DNA of 64,000 nucleotides, taken from NCBI GenBank assembly GCA_905221605.1, contig CAJNDS010002431.1, positions 165,089 to 229,088 of the forward strand, in the 5' to 3' direction. The notes beneath the pieces were generated by a model that saw nothing but the letters and a program-made list of their open reading frames with translations, had not been told where the DNA came from and did no database searches. The stretch is from Symbiodinium natans. Taxonomy: Eukaryota; Sar; Dinophyceae; Suessiales; Symbiodiniaceae. Shown piece after piece: positions 1 through 9,379 of the stretch. The position numbers and the translations under genes were made by a program. Each line of letters starts with the position of its first letter. Within the stretch, counting starts at the first letter, position 1.

Positions 1-60
1 CTAAACCCTGAACCCTAAACCCTAAACCCTGTATAAACCCTAAACCCTCAACACTAAACC

Positions 61-290
61 CTTACTTTTCGGAGGGGTTCAGAGCGAACCCTCTACCGAA
101 GGTCTACAGTGATCGGCAGCAGCCGCGTCTCTCCACCCTCGCTTCCTAGAGGGTTACCCTGAACCCTAAATCCGAAACCCTAAACCCTAAACCCTAAATC
201 CTGAACAAGGCGCAAGAGGAGCTTCCAAAGTTGAGCCCACGAAGCTCTCTGCGACGGGGTGTCGGCGTCCCAGCTCGGCTGCGTCGTGGG
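61..290 (+). CDS. Two exon-like segments, unknown protein
   Basis: Two GC-rich single-copy segments (about 75-150 and 212-290) lie between telomere-type repeat blocks. Each is open in at least one + frame. The second follows an AAG|G junction after a C-strand repeat block and runs into a G-strand block (290-385). The DNA between them is only about 60 nt and is mostly CCCTAAA repeat, as expected for a small intron. The frame cannot be fixed from this end of the window and no family is recognised. The opposite strand cannot be excluded. Confidence 0.3.
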
Positions 291-478
291 GTTTTTGGGG
301 TTTAGGGTTTAGGTTTTAGGATTTAGGGTTTAGGGTTTAGGGTTTAGGGTTCAGGGTTCAGGGTTTAAGGTTCAGGGTTCAGGGTTTAGGGTTTGAGCAA
401 GCCCTGCCACATCGTAGGTTAGAGGCACATCTTAAAAGCCTGAGAGATGAGAGGGATACTCCATGGGATCCAGGCAAG

Positions 479-568
479 GTTTGGGGTTTAGGGTTTAGGG
501 TTTAGGGTTTAGGGTTTAGGGTTTAGGGTTTAGGGTTTGGGGTTTGGGGTTTAGGGTTTAGGGTTTAG
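479..568. repeat. TTTAGGG telomere-type array
   Basis: About 12 units of TTTAGGG with a few TTTGGGG variants. It is interstitial: single-copy DNA and an opposite-orientation array (from 799) follow. Confidence 0.95.
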
Positions 569-657
569 GTTTGGGGGAGTCTCGGGGCTGAATTTTCGGG
601 CCCATGTTTCTTAGGGGCTGGGGTACTGAACCTCTATAACCTTTTTTTTTTTTTCAT

Positions 658-790
658 GGGTTCTTCCCCCACTACCCTCCCTCAAAACTACCCCTTCTAG
701 GTTTCCCCCATAATTAAGGCGACAGAAGGATAATTCAGCCTACTTAAGGGGTGAACCTTGGGGGGGAGGGGGGGTAGGAGACGGGGGGTC
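658..790. repeat. Fold-back element, family D
   Basis: The left arm (CCACTACCCTCCCTC..., then GGTTTCCCCCATAATTAAGG) is imperfectly complementary to the right arm (CTTAAGGGGTGAACCTTGGGG, then a G-run with GTAGGAG). A related copy with better arms lies at 32918-33052. It has no coding capacity. I infer a MITE-like element; its ends are not precisely defined. Confidence 0.45.
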
Positions 791-798
791 TTCAGCCC

Positions 799-1053
799 CT
801 AAACCCTAAACCCTAAACCCTAAACCCTAAACCCTAAACCCTAAACCCTAAACCCTTATCCCTCAACCCTAAACCCTAAACCCTAAACCCTAAACCCTAA
901 ACCATGCCTGAAGTGGACCAATGGGTACAGAATCTCCTATACTTCGCGCAGCTGCTGCAGGGTTTAGGGTGTAGGGTTTAGGGTTTAGGGTTTAGGGTTT
1001 AGGGTTTAGGGTTTCGGGTTTAGGGTTTAGGGTTTAGGGTTTAGGGTTTAGGG
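799..1053. repeat. CCCTAAA array, 55-nt spacer, TTTAGGG array
   Basis: C-strand repeats (799-903) and G-strand repeats (962-1053) face each other across a short segment (904-960). That segment is open on the + strand from ATG at 904 (M-P-E-V-D-Q-W-V-Q-N-L-L-Y...) and runs straight into GGTTTAG. This C-block, exon-like spacer, G-block arrangement recurs throughout the window. The spacer may be an exon with donor CAG|GGTTTAG or G|GTTTAG. Confidence 0.6.
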
Positions 1054-1610
1054 TATGCCTGATGTTGCCAAGACAGTGTCCTCATCATCGTTGTCATTGT
1101 GGTTTTGGTGCACGCTTCCATCGTCACTCCGCCACCTTTCGTTCCCAATTCCCGGAGGGAACCTTAAACATATGACCGAAAATTCCTCAGAAGACCATGA
1201 TCCTCCAAAAATTAAACAGAATTCGGCTGGAATTCCGGGGGGCCGGAAAGTCAAAAACAAATCGTAAACAGATAGAACAAAGGCAGGAATGCCCACGGAC
1301 CGGGAACATTCAAACATAGAATGAAAACACGTCACAAATAGGCTACAAGTCCTTCATAGATTTACGCATTTCATTCCTTTTTCGGCCCCACGGGCGTTCC
1401 AGCCTAGTTTTGGGGGCTTGTTAATTTAGAGTTTCTGGTTTGCCTTTCATTTTGTTTATGTTTTTTTATGGTTTTTTCGCCTCCGCCCTCCCCCCCTTGT
1501 TTCAGCCGATGTGTTCGATGTTTGTTTTGATGTTATAGATGCTTTTTTCGATTCAACCTCTATATATATATATACATATACATACGAGAATCTAAAAGGC
1601 ACTTCTGTCA
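1054..1610. other. Single-copy DNA, no gene recognised
   Basis: Non-repetitive sequence with several T-runs and a short TA microsatellite (1560-1580). Reading frames exist on both strands (1048-1335 and 1055-1267) but neither has recognisable features. It is probably intronic or intergenic. Confidence 0.5.
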
Positions 1611-1627
1611 AAAGGAATACTTACATC

Positions 1628-2022
1628 AACCCCTAAACCCCTAAACCCCTTGACCCCTTAACCCCTTAACCCCTTAACCCCTTAACCCCTCAGCCCTTTA
1701 ACCCCTTAACCCCTTAACCCCTAAACCCCTAAACCCCCAAACCCTAAACCCTAAACCCCTAAACCCCTAAACCCCTAAACCCCTTAACCCCTTAACCCTA
1801 AACCCTAAACCCTAAGCCTAAACCCTAAACCCTAAATCCTAAACCCTACAGAGCCCTCAAGCTCCACTGAGCCTAGGAGGCGCGCCAGCGGGATGATTCC
1901 GACCTCCGCTTCCACGAGCAGGCTTTGAGGGTTTAGGGTTTCGGGTTTAGGGTTTAGGGTTTGGGGTTTAGGGTTTAGGGTTTAGGGTTTGGGGTTTAGG
2001 GTTTAGGGTTTAGGGTTTGGGG
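1628..2022. repeat. Degenerate CCCCTAAA/CCCTAAA block, exon-like spacer, TTTAGGG block
   Basis: The C-strand block (1628-1850) mixes 8-nt CCCCTTAA/CCCCTAAA units with 7-nt CCCTAAA. A GC-rich spacer (1853-1925) preceded by CTACAG could be an exon. The G-strand block runs 1926-2022 with TTTGGGG variants. Confidence 0.7.
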
Positions 2023-2029
2023 CCAGGGG

Positions 2030-2560
2030 ATCTTAGGGCTTGTTCGGGCTTTTAGGGTTTAGTTATCATTATGTCTATATGTGCACATATATATATGTAT
2101 ACTTTTTGTTTTGTTTTTTTTTTGGGGGGGGGGGGGTAGTTTTTTTTTTCTTTGTGGAGGGGGGGTGGTGGTGGGGGGGGGGGGGGGGCTGTTTTTTTTT
2201 GTTCTCTCGGGTTTTAGGGTTTAGTATTTTAGGGTTTTAGGGCTTGGGGCCAGGGTCTTAAGGATTGTTAGGGCTCTGTTTTTTTTTCTTGGTTTTAGGG
2301 TTAAGAGTTTGAGGGTCTCAAGGCTTGGGGCCAGGGGGGTTCTCGGGGTTTTGGGGTTTCGTATTGTAAGGGTTGTAGGGCCTTATGGCTTTGGGGTTCA
2401 GGGTAGTACCCGATCGTTCTCTACATGATGGATCCCTTTAAGGGTGCCCTCAGCAGAAGCCTCCGTATTGTAATGGCCACAACAGGGGTTTTGGGGTTTG
2501 GGGATGGGGCTTAGGGTTTGCAATTTCGAGACCCCCCCCCCCCCCCCAATGTTGTGGTGT
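2030..2560. other. T/G-rich low-complexity DNA, no gene
   Basis: Runs of T and G (for example 2129-2190), scattered TTTAGGG-like motifs and a C-run (2531-2547). The frame at 2040-2240 is an artefact of these runs. No gene is seen. Confidence 0.6.
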
Positions 2561-2566
2561 AGGGTT

Positions 2567-2665
2567 TGGGATGTTCCCCCTTGTACTACCAGTCCTTAAC
2601 AGGGATGATAGTACCCGCGATAAAAATCCCTACAGAGGACCGCTAGTAAAAGGTGGAACATCCCA
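2567..2665. mobile_element. Fold-back (MITE-like) element, family B
   Basis: The arms TGGGATGTTCCCCCTTGTAC and its near-complement (GGTGGAACATCCCA at the right end) enclose a second complementary pair around AGTCCTTAACAGGGAT / ATCCCTACAGAGGACC. Relatives lie at 3297, 3499, 4481, 34739 and 45984, with a half copy near 24727. No coding capacity. A dispersed non-autonomous inverted-repeat element is the best explanation. Confidence 0.7.
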
Positions 2666-3296
2666 TTTCAGCGTGGAGGTTCTTTGGGTCGATTTCACTA
2701 TTTCAGCTTCTCGGCTGTAAGACTTTAGGGCTTAGAGGATTTAGGGCTTGGGGCTTAGGGAGTTTGAGGGTCTTGCCTAGAGTAACCTCTGATCATACCA
2801 TTGGAGAATGGAGAAGGGAAGGCTGCCTTTTCTTGTTGGGCAGAGCTCCCTGTTGCATGGTAAAGGGCGACGGAGACCTCGGAGTAAACCCTAAACCCTT
2901 ATAACCCTAAACCCGAAACCCTAAACCCTGAACCCTGAACCCAGCTTTCGTCTGAGTCCAATCGCTTCTCGCCTGCCAGACTGTGCCCATCTCCACTTCC
3001 GGCCAGTGGATGCCTTATCCATACGAGTTTGCTATTGTTTTTTTTGGTAGGACTTAGGGTTTAGGGTTGAGGGTTTAGCCTTTTTATTCTATTGTTATTA
3101 TTACTTTTTTTTTGGGGGGGGAGGGGTTAGGGTCAGGGTTAATGGCCGAGGGTATTGTATACTGGCTCTAGTCCCTGCGTTCAGACCTCGAAAGACCTTC
3201 AGCTTTTGTGCCCCAACCATTCCTTTGTACAATTCGACGATCATGTTCCTGGGGTCTGAGAAGTTAACCGAAGCCGCAAAACACTGAACCCGAAAC

Positions 3297-3387
3297 TTGG
3301 AATGTTCCCCCTTACACTCACAGTCCTTAGCAGGATCATAATTGGGGGGGGGGGGGGTACTATAATCCCTATTAAGGACCATCCCAA
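3297..3387. mobile_element. Fold-back family B, right arm shortened
   Basis: The left arm GGAATGTTCCCCCTTACAC and AGTCCTTAGCAGG match family B. The right side (AATCCCTATTAAGGACCATCCCAA) lacks the stretch complementary to the outer left arm, so the copy is partly deleted. A 15-nt G-run sits in the loop. Confidence 0.6.
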
Positions 3388-3498
3388 CCCGAAACTCTAA
3401 ACCCTCCTAGACATTTTCTTCGGGGTCGGGCGCGGGGCTTATGGGATGACCCCAAAGACTGAAACCCTTTTCGTTCCTGGAAAAAAAGAGAGTTGGGG

Positions 3499-3588
3499 TT
3501 GGGATGTCCCGCAAATACTAGCAGTCCTTAATGGGGATTGTAGTATCCCCCCTTTTACGGACTGTTAGTATAAGGGGGAACGTCCCAA
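3499..3588. mobile_element. Fold-back family B copy
   Basis: TTGGGATGTCCCGCAAATAC at the left pairs with TAAGGGGGAACGTCCCAA at the right, and CTAGCAGTCCTTAATGGGGA pairs with TTACGGACTGTTAG. It lies only about 110 bp after another copy. Confidence 0.7.
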
Positions 3589-3796
3589 AGTTAGGGTTTT
3601 GAGTTTGGTGTTTGGTGTTTGGGATTTTGGGCATTTAGGGTATTTAGGGTTTGGGGAACAAGGTTCCCTGTAGAATCCCTTCGAGGGTTATATAGGTTCC
3701 CTGTTGAAGTTTACAAGTGACCTTGGGGGTTATTTAGGGGTCGGCTACTTCGGCATATAGGGACTACATAAGGTGTATAGTATATATATATATATG

Positions 3797-4119
3797 ACCC
3801 TAACCCTAAACCCTAAACCCTACACCCCAAACCCTACACCCTAAACCCTAAACCCTACACCCCAAACCCTACACCCTAAACCCTACACCCCTATGCACTG
3901 GAGCAGCCAGCTCACTGAGCAGCAAGTATGGACTGTGGGCCCTTTTCAGATCCTGACGGCTATCTACAGTCCGGTTGAGCCGTTATCAGCCGTTTTCGGC
4001 TGAGACATCATGATGTACTCATGATGTTGACGAGCTGGACTGGCAGCACGCATGCCCTGCAATCAAGAGCGCGCTGCGGCGCGTGCAGAGGCATTTCAAG
4101 CCCCCTGTATGTATATATA

Positions 4120-4155
<36 letters not shown>

Positions 4156-4175
4156 TGTATGTGTGTATATATATA
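3797..4175. repeat. Variant telomere repeats, possible exon, TATG microsatellite
   Basis: C-strand repeats with CCCTACA variants occupy 3797-3890. The segment 3894-4010 is open on + from ATG 3894 and may contain an exon. A (TA)n/(TATG)n microsatellite runs from about 4107 to 4175. Confidence 0.55.
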
Positions 4176-4480
4176 TGGGGTTTGTAGGGGAACAACATTG
4201 AGAGTCCCTTCTAGGGGTCCCTCCTTTTACCCCTTAATGGCGATTCGAGCCCACCTCTACTCCGTTGCTCCGAGACTGTTCTTTGCCTTAGGGTTTAGGG
4301 TTAAGGGTTTAGGGTTTAGGGTTTAGGGTTTAGGGTCTAGGGTTTAGGGTTTAGGGTGTAGGGTTTAGGGTTTAAATTAGGGTTTAGGGCTGTTCTGTGC
4401 CTTCAGTGGGCTTCAAATCGTATGGAGGTCCTATTTTTTCCCCCCGAAGCCTTTAAACTCGAAACCCTAAACCCTCAACT

Positions 4481-4580
4481 TTGGGATATTCCCCCTCATA
4501 CTAGCAGTCCTCATTAGGGATTATAGTGTTTTTTGGCACAATCCCTGTTAAGGACTGTTTGTACAAGGGGCATCATCCCT
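4481..4580. mobile_element. Fold-back family B copy
   Basis: TTGGGATATTCCCCCTCATA pairs with TACAAGGGGCATCATCCCT, and CTAGCAGTCCTCATTAGGGA pairs with TCCCTGTTAAGGACTG. Telomere-type repeats follow immediately. Confidence 0.65.
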
Positions 4581-4844
4581 AAACCCTAAACCCTAAACCC
4601 TCAACCCTCAAATGCTTCAGGGTTTATGGTCGAGTGTTCAGGTGGTTCGGTGTTGAGTGATGCCCTGCAGTGGCATCTTCCGCGCCTGTTCCGTTGCTTG
4701 GAGGCTTCGGGTTTAGGGTTTATATGGGTTTAGGGCTTCCCAACTGTAGCTATAGTCAGTAGTCAGAGCCCACTTATAAGTCCCCTTAAATTGCCTGGTC
4801 TGGTCATGTGGTACCCCAAACCCTAGAATCCTAAGCCATACCCT

Positions 4845-4965
4845 ACTTGGAGGTTCAGGGTACTTATAATCCCAATCATAACTGGACTCATAAGCCCCCT
4901 AAGTCCCCTAGGCTGGTTATAAGTAGACTATGACTGGGGCTAGAAGTACCCATGAACCTCCAAGT
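4845..4965. mobile_element. Fold-back family A with 12-bp flanking direct repeat
   Basis: The termini ACTTGGAGGTTC...GAACCTCCAAGT are perfect inverted repeats. The interior pairs further (GGTACTTATAATC / TAGAAGTACCC). The element is flanked by identical 12-mers AAGCCATACCCT at 4833-4844 and 4966-4977, which look like a target-site duplication. Other family members are near 6067, 7496, 13656 and 27496. Confidence 0.75.
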
Positions 4966-5019
4966 AAGCCATACCCTAAACTCTAAACCCGAAAACCTAA
5001 ACCCTAAACCCTAAACCCT

Positions 5020-5990
5020 AACGGATCGACGTGAGGCGCCACCGAAGCACCTCAACTGGGTCGGAGGTGCGAGCACGTGGGGCAAGTCTTCCCCGCCCAG
5101 ACCTATATCTTGGCCGCACCCCGATATCCTGAAGCCTACATCCTAACCCTCCGAAAGGGTTTAGGGTTTACGGTTCAGGGTTCAGGGTTCAGGGTTTAGG
5201 GGTTAGGGTTTAGGGTTTAGGGAACCCACAGTCGCCACAGAACTAAACCTTTCTTCTTGAACCTTAAGCCCTGAACCCTAGCCCCCCCTTGAGCCCTCAG
5301 AGGCTTAGAGCCCCCTTGAACCCTACACTCTGCAGGCCAGTGAGCCGAAATGCCTTGGTTGTGAGTTTTCTATGGTTTGGGGTTTAGGGTTTAGGGTTTA
5401 GGGTTTAGGGTTCAGGGTTCTTTTAACATCTTACATATTTGCGTGTTCAGAATATTCTGGGGCAGGGGGTTGCAGGGTCGGGGGCTCAAGGGTTTGGGAC
5501 TGTTTGACAGGGACATATGGGTTTAGGGTTTAGGGTTTAGGGGTCAGGGCTTATGGACCTCAGTTCTACAACCTGCGACCTCTGTCTGTGGGGTTGATCT
5601 ATCTTTGGGGCCCGCCTCACAATCCTTCTAGCGTTTAGGGTTTAGGGTTTCAGGTTTCGGTCTTCGGGTTATAGTTTAGGCTGCCACAAAGGTGACTATC
5701 CCACCCGTCCAGTAGATGGCCCCAGGGTTTGTTTTTTGGTTTGTACCCGAAACGCTGCCCTGGAGCATAGGCCAACAGAGCAGAAGCACAGGAAGATCAA
5801 TTCATGAAGATTACGCATACATATGTCACAAGTAATATGTACCTTTTTTTACTTTTAATTCACATGTGGAAAAGTTGTACATACACGTATAACATCAAGG
5901 TGAAGATGGGGGAATTCTCGGGTTCAACGTCTTGGGCCTAAACCTTAAACCCTAAACCCTAAACCCAAAACCCTAAACCCTAAACCCTGT
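5020..5990. other. Mixed repeats and single-copy DNA, no gene assigned
   Basis: A GC-rich segment at 5027-5110 after a C-strand block could be an exon but its frame is not resolved. G-strand blocks lie at 5157-5222, 5375-5420 and 5518-5545, and a C-strand block at 5940-5988. Segment 5690-5930 is single-copy with nothing recognisable. Confidence 0.45.
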
Positions 5991-5999
5991 TTTCAGCAG

Positions 6000-8295
6000 G
6001 CGCAGGACGGCTCTCACCGACAGAAGCGCCGGGGCCGCTCCCGGGCCTGGAGCTCAGGACGCGAGTGCTTGGAGGTTCAGGGTACTTACAACCCCAATGA
6101 CAACTGTACTTATAATATACCCAGATCTTCCAAAACCCTTTAATTAAGGAATATACCTTAATTCATAGTCAGGACCCTTAGTATGATTTAGGGTATATTC
6201 CTTAATTACGGGGTTTTTGGAAGATCTGGGTAAGTACAGTTGTAATCGGGAAGCCCCCTAAGTCCCGTAAGTAGGTAAGACTCTTTAGTGGGGTTATCAG
6301 TACCCATGAAGCTCCAAGTGTTGCTATGTGAACCAGGCTTTATAATGCTGTTATTGGTGAGTGTATACAAGGTTCCTTCTTGGTTTTTAATTTTGGTGAG
6401 TGCATGTATTCGGTGTCCTTTTGGGGATACGAGGCATATAAGCCTCCTTGAATTTCTGGTCCCTTTGGGTTGCCTCTCATAAGGAGGCCGCCTTATTTTT
6501 AGGGTACCCAAAACTTACTTCGCCTTTAGTTGAACTTTAAACTTTTTGGGTTTCCTTATTTAGTAGGAACATTAAGTTTAACCTTTTTTCCCCTTGGTTA
6601 TTGGAGAAGTAAGGAAAAGGGGCCATACTTTCTCAAAACCCTAAACCCCAGACCACTGACATTGCCAGGCGCGCACTGAGGAGGTGAGAGCGACGCACGA
6701 GGCGCACGTGCTTGTAGTTTGGGAGAAGAGCGCAGAGAATAGTATCAGGGTTTAGGGTTTAGGGTTTAGGGTTTAGGGGTCACAAGTATCAGGGGCTTAC
6801 CCAGAACCCTGAGCTACTTAAGCCGGGAGACTGACTTCAGCTGATTGATGGCTTCGGGGGGTTAAGGTTCAGGATTATAGCATGAGGGCGCAAGGCTAAG
6901 AGCAAGCCCTGAAATCTACCGAGTGCGGCCCACGCTGCATTGTAAGGGATGCTCCTCTTAAGACACCCTGTAGGGTTTAGGAATTAGGGCTTAGTGTGCA
7001 GGATTTTGCGTTTCGGGCCTTAGGTCGTAGGAGCGCTTTGTGGTGCGCAGTAGCCCTAAACCCGAAAACTTAAACCTTAAACTCTCGACCCAGGGCCCCC
7101 CACCCCCCCGGGCCCCCCTCCCATTACATCTGGGAGAGGCGGACATCTCGTCTGTGTCGTGGATGCTGGAGTACGACCACGCCTGGGTCTTAGGGTTTCA
7201 GGGTTTAGGGTTTAGGGTTTAGGTTTTTGGGGTTTTAGGGTTTCAGGGTTTTAGGGTTTAGAGTTTAGGGTTTCTAGACGTGGCCTTTGGCGTGCATGTT
7301 GCAGGTTTCAGAAGGTCGGGGACCCTCAGCCATGTAAACCCAGAAGCCTGACTTCTGACCACGGCTCGGAACTAACACCCCTGGACCCTCAGCCGTGAAC
7401 CCTGTAGAAGGACCCCTAAGCATAGGGATCCGCCCTACAGCCTGTAAACCCAAAGCCTAATTTTGGGTGCTGAATTGCTGGCTCGGGTCTTGGTTACTTG
7501 GAGGTTCATGGTACTTCTTAACCAATTTTGTCTGTACTTATAACTGTAATTTTAACCATCTTAGAGTACTTCAGGAGCTTATAAGAGGGTTATAAGTACA
7601 GTTACAATTGGTTAGTAAGTACCATGAACCTCCAGGTAGCGTTTCGGCCTCAATTACGAGCTACGTAGGGTTCAGGGTTAGACCCCACACTGAAGCAGTG
7701 AAGCAGTGGCAACCCTAAACCCTAAACCCTAAACCCTAAACCCTAAACCCTAAACCCTAAACCCTAAACCCTAAACCCTAAACCCTAAACCCTAAACCCT
7801 AACTGCACCTTTGGTGTAGGCGGTTTAGGGTTTTGGTTTTGGGTTTATACACACACGCATGTCAGCAAGTGCACGGCGGAGAGCAGCGCATGGGTTTAGG
7901 GTTATAGGGTTTAGGGTTTAGGGTTCAGGGTTTAGGGTTTAGGGTTTAGGGTTAGGGTTATCGGGTTTAGGGCCAGTTTAGGGTAGGGTTAAGGGTTGAG
8001 AAAAGAATATGGGCGTGGCCGATAAAGCGTAGAGGGCAGAAAGCACTTTGGCAACCCTCAACCCTAAACCCTAAACCCCAAACTCCAAACCCCAAACCCC
8101 AAACCCTAAACCCTAAACCCTAAGCCTAAACCCTAAACCCTAAACCCTAAACCCTAAACCCTAAACCCTAAACCCTAAACCCTAAACCCTAAACCCTAAA
8201 CCCTAAACCCTAAACCCTAAACCCTTGAACAGAAGGTTCAGCCAGAGAACTTGGCGAACCCGTTCCAGCAATGCCGTCAAAGTGGCCTGGCACTG
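6000..8295 (+). CDS. Partial multi-exon gene (6 exons), unknown protein
   Basis: I join exons 6000-6074, 6669-6749, 7139-7194, 7278-7304, 7866-7893 and 8236-8295. All five introns are GT-AG, and the acceptors at 6000, 6669, 7139 and 8236 are AG|G. Phases agree throughout, giving 327 nt or 109 codons. The other two frames meet stops by the second exon. The protein begins with a basic stretch (Q-K-R-R-G-R-S-R), then T-E-E-V-R-A-T-H-E-A-H-V-L-V-V-W, then D-I-S-S-V-S-W-M-L-E-Y. No family is recognised. Intron 1 begins inside a fold-back element. Intron 2 begins with GTTTAGGG. Intron 3 (83 nt) is nearly all TTTAGGG-like repeat. Intron 5 starts with G-strand and ends with C-strand repeat. Both gene ends are missing; a micro-exon at 8424-8442 and an exon from 9160 may continue it. 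Confidence 0.6.
6067..6320. mobile_element. Fold-back family A containing a nested inverted repeat
   Basis: The left end GCTTGGAGGTTCAGGGTACT pairs with GTACCCATGAAGCTCCAAG at the right. Inside, 6121-6232 is a second inverted repeat (CCCAGATCTTCCAAAACCC / GGGGTTTTTGGAAGATCTGG) with its own inner arms (AAGGAATATACC / GGTATATTCCTT). The left end overlaps the last 8 nt of the exon ending at 6074, and GGAG|GTTCAGGG appears to be the 5' splice site. Confidence 0.7.
7195..7277 (+). other. Intron made of telomere-type repeats
   Basis: This 83-nt interval begins GTTTCAGGGTTTAGGG and ends TTTCTAG, with little but TTTAGGG-like units between. Removing it joins two open exon-like segments in phase (leftover GG plus A). 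Left in place, the repeats would introduce TAG stops. Confidence 0.55.
7496..7637. mobile_element. Fold-back family A copy
   Basis: ACTTGGAGGTTCATGGTACT at the left pairs with AGTACCATGAACCTCCAGGT at the right. Inner arms AACCAATTTTG and TGTACTTATAACTGTAA pair with TTACAGTTACAATTGGTT and neighbours. No clear target duplication is seen. Confidence 0.75.
7710..8224. repeat. Telomere-type blocks in both orientations around exon 7866-7893
   Basis: The C-strand array 7710-7801 (about 13 units) ends intron 4 of the gene at 6000-8295. The interval 7894-8235 fits intron 5: it starts GTTTAGGG, carries G-strand repeats to about 7990, then about 60 nt of single-copy DNA, then C-strand repeats (8056-8224) up to the acceptor. 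The two ends of this intron are complementary over tens of bases. Confidence 0.75.
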
Positions 8296-8299
8296 GTTT

Positions 8300-9011
8300 T
8301 TTCTGCTCAAAGGACTTTGCGGTTGAGGGCTTGTCTGTCGCGACGGCTGTTTTTTTAGGGTTTAGGGTTTAGGGTTTAGGGTTTAGGGTTTAGGGTTTCA
8401 GGTTTATTGTTTAGGGCGGCCAGAGCCGAGCTACCCGAGTTGGTTTCCCTTACAGAACTTCCGAAGGGGCTATAGTTCAGAGAACCTCTCATCTGGTATA
8501 TGGGTAGTTCTCCATTTAGGGTGCACCCTTAAAAAAGGGTTTAGGGTTTAGGGTTTAGGGTTTGTAATAAGGACCCCAAGGAAGTGGGCATACGATCTCC
8601 AGGGTTGGCCAGGGTTGGAGGTACCTTACTGGGGTCCTTATCTTCTTTGGTTTAGGGTTTAGGGTTTAGGGTTAAGTTTTAGGGTTTAGGGTTTAGGGTA
8701 ACCTTGGTAGCTGAATGAGTACACGTTCCACTTTTTGGGATACGATAATCCCCTAAAGAACTGAAGGTGTACACTTTTTGGGGTGCTTCTGAACTTAGCA
8801 ACTAAGTCTTAAGGGAATCCTGCAGATCACCACAGTAGTGTCCATATATGATGTTGGTCTGAGACGGCACAAGAGATGAAAGGGAATCCTTTTATTCACG
8901 GTCTATATTTGGGACCCTTATCTTTCATGTTCGTAAACCCCCGTATGATAATGTTCTCAGCCAGCACTGCCGGTGAAGTCTAGAGCTTGAGGACTTAGGT
9001 TCAACTAGACC
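8300..9011. other. Intron-like DNA with G-strand blocks and small fold-back
   Basis: G-strand blocks at 8355-8400, 8538-8563 and 8649-8700. A short inverted repeat (AATAAGGACCCC...GGGGTCCTTA) spans about 8566-8640. A 19-nt segment after CCAG at 8423 could be a micro-exon ending G|GTTTCC. The rest (8700-9010) has nothing recognisable. Confidence 0.4.
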
Positions 9012-9159
9012 GCCCTAAACCCTAAACCCGAAACCCTAAACCCTAAACCCTAAACCCTAAACCCTAAACCCTAAACCCTAAACCCTAAACCCTAAACCCT
9101 AAACCCTAAACCCTAAACCCTAAACCCTAAACCCTAAACCCTAAACCCTAAACCCTAAG
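9012..9159. repeat. CCCTAAA array, about 20 units
   Basis: Nearly perfect C-strand telomere-type array that ends AAG before an exon-like segment starting 9160 (CC-ATG-CCA-GGC-GTG..., open for about 30 codons on +). Confidence 0.9.
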
Positions 9160-9379
9160 CCATGCCAGGCGTGGTGCATTCCTCGAACCTGAGGCAATTT
9201 GGGGATAGGGACTTCGGGACCTCGACTCAGGGGCCCAAACCCCGTTTTTAGGATTTTTGGTGTTTGGGGTTTAGGGTTTAGGGTTTGGAGTTTAGGGTTT
9301 GTAGGGTTTAGAGTTTACATAGGGTTTAGGGTTTAGGGTTTAGGGTTTAGGGGCCCTAAACTCTAAGCCCGTTTAGGCA

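Noticed and set aside
1-560. The window start might be a chromosome end because it begins with CCCTAAA-like units.
   Set aside because: The repeats are degenerate, switch orientation within 300 bp and continue as isolated blocks over the whole 64 kb.
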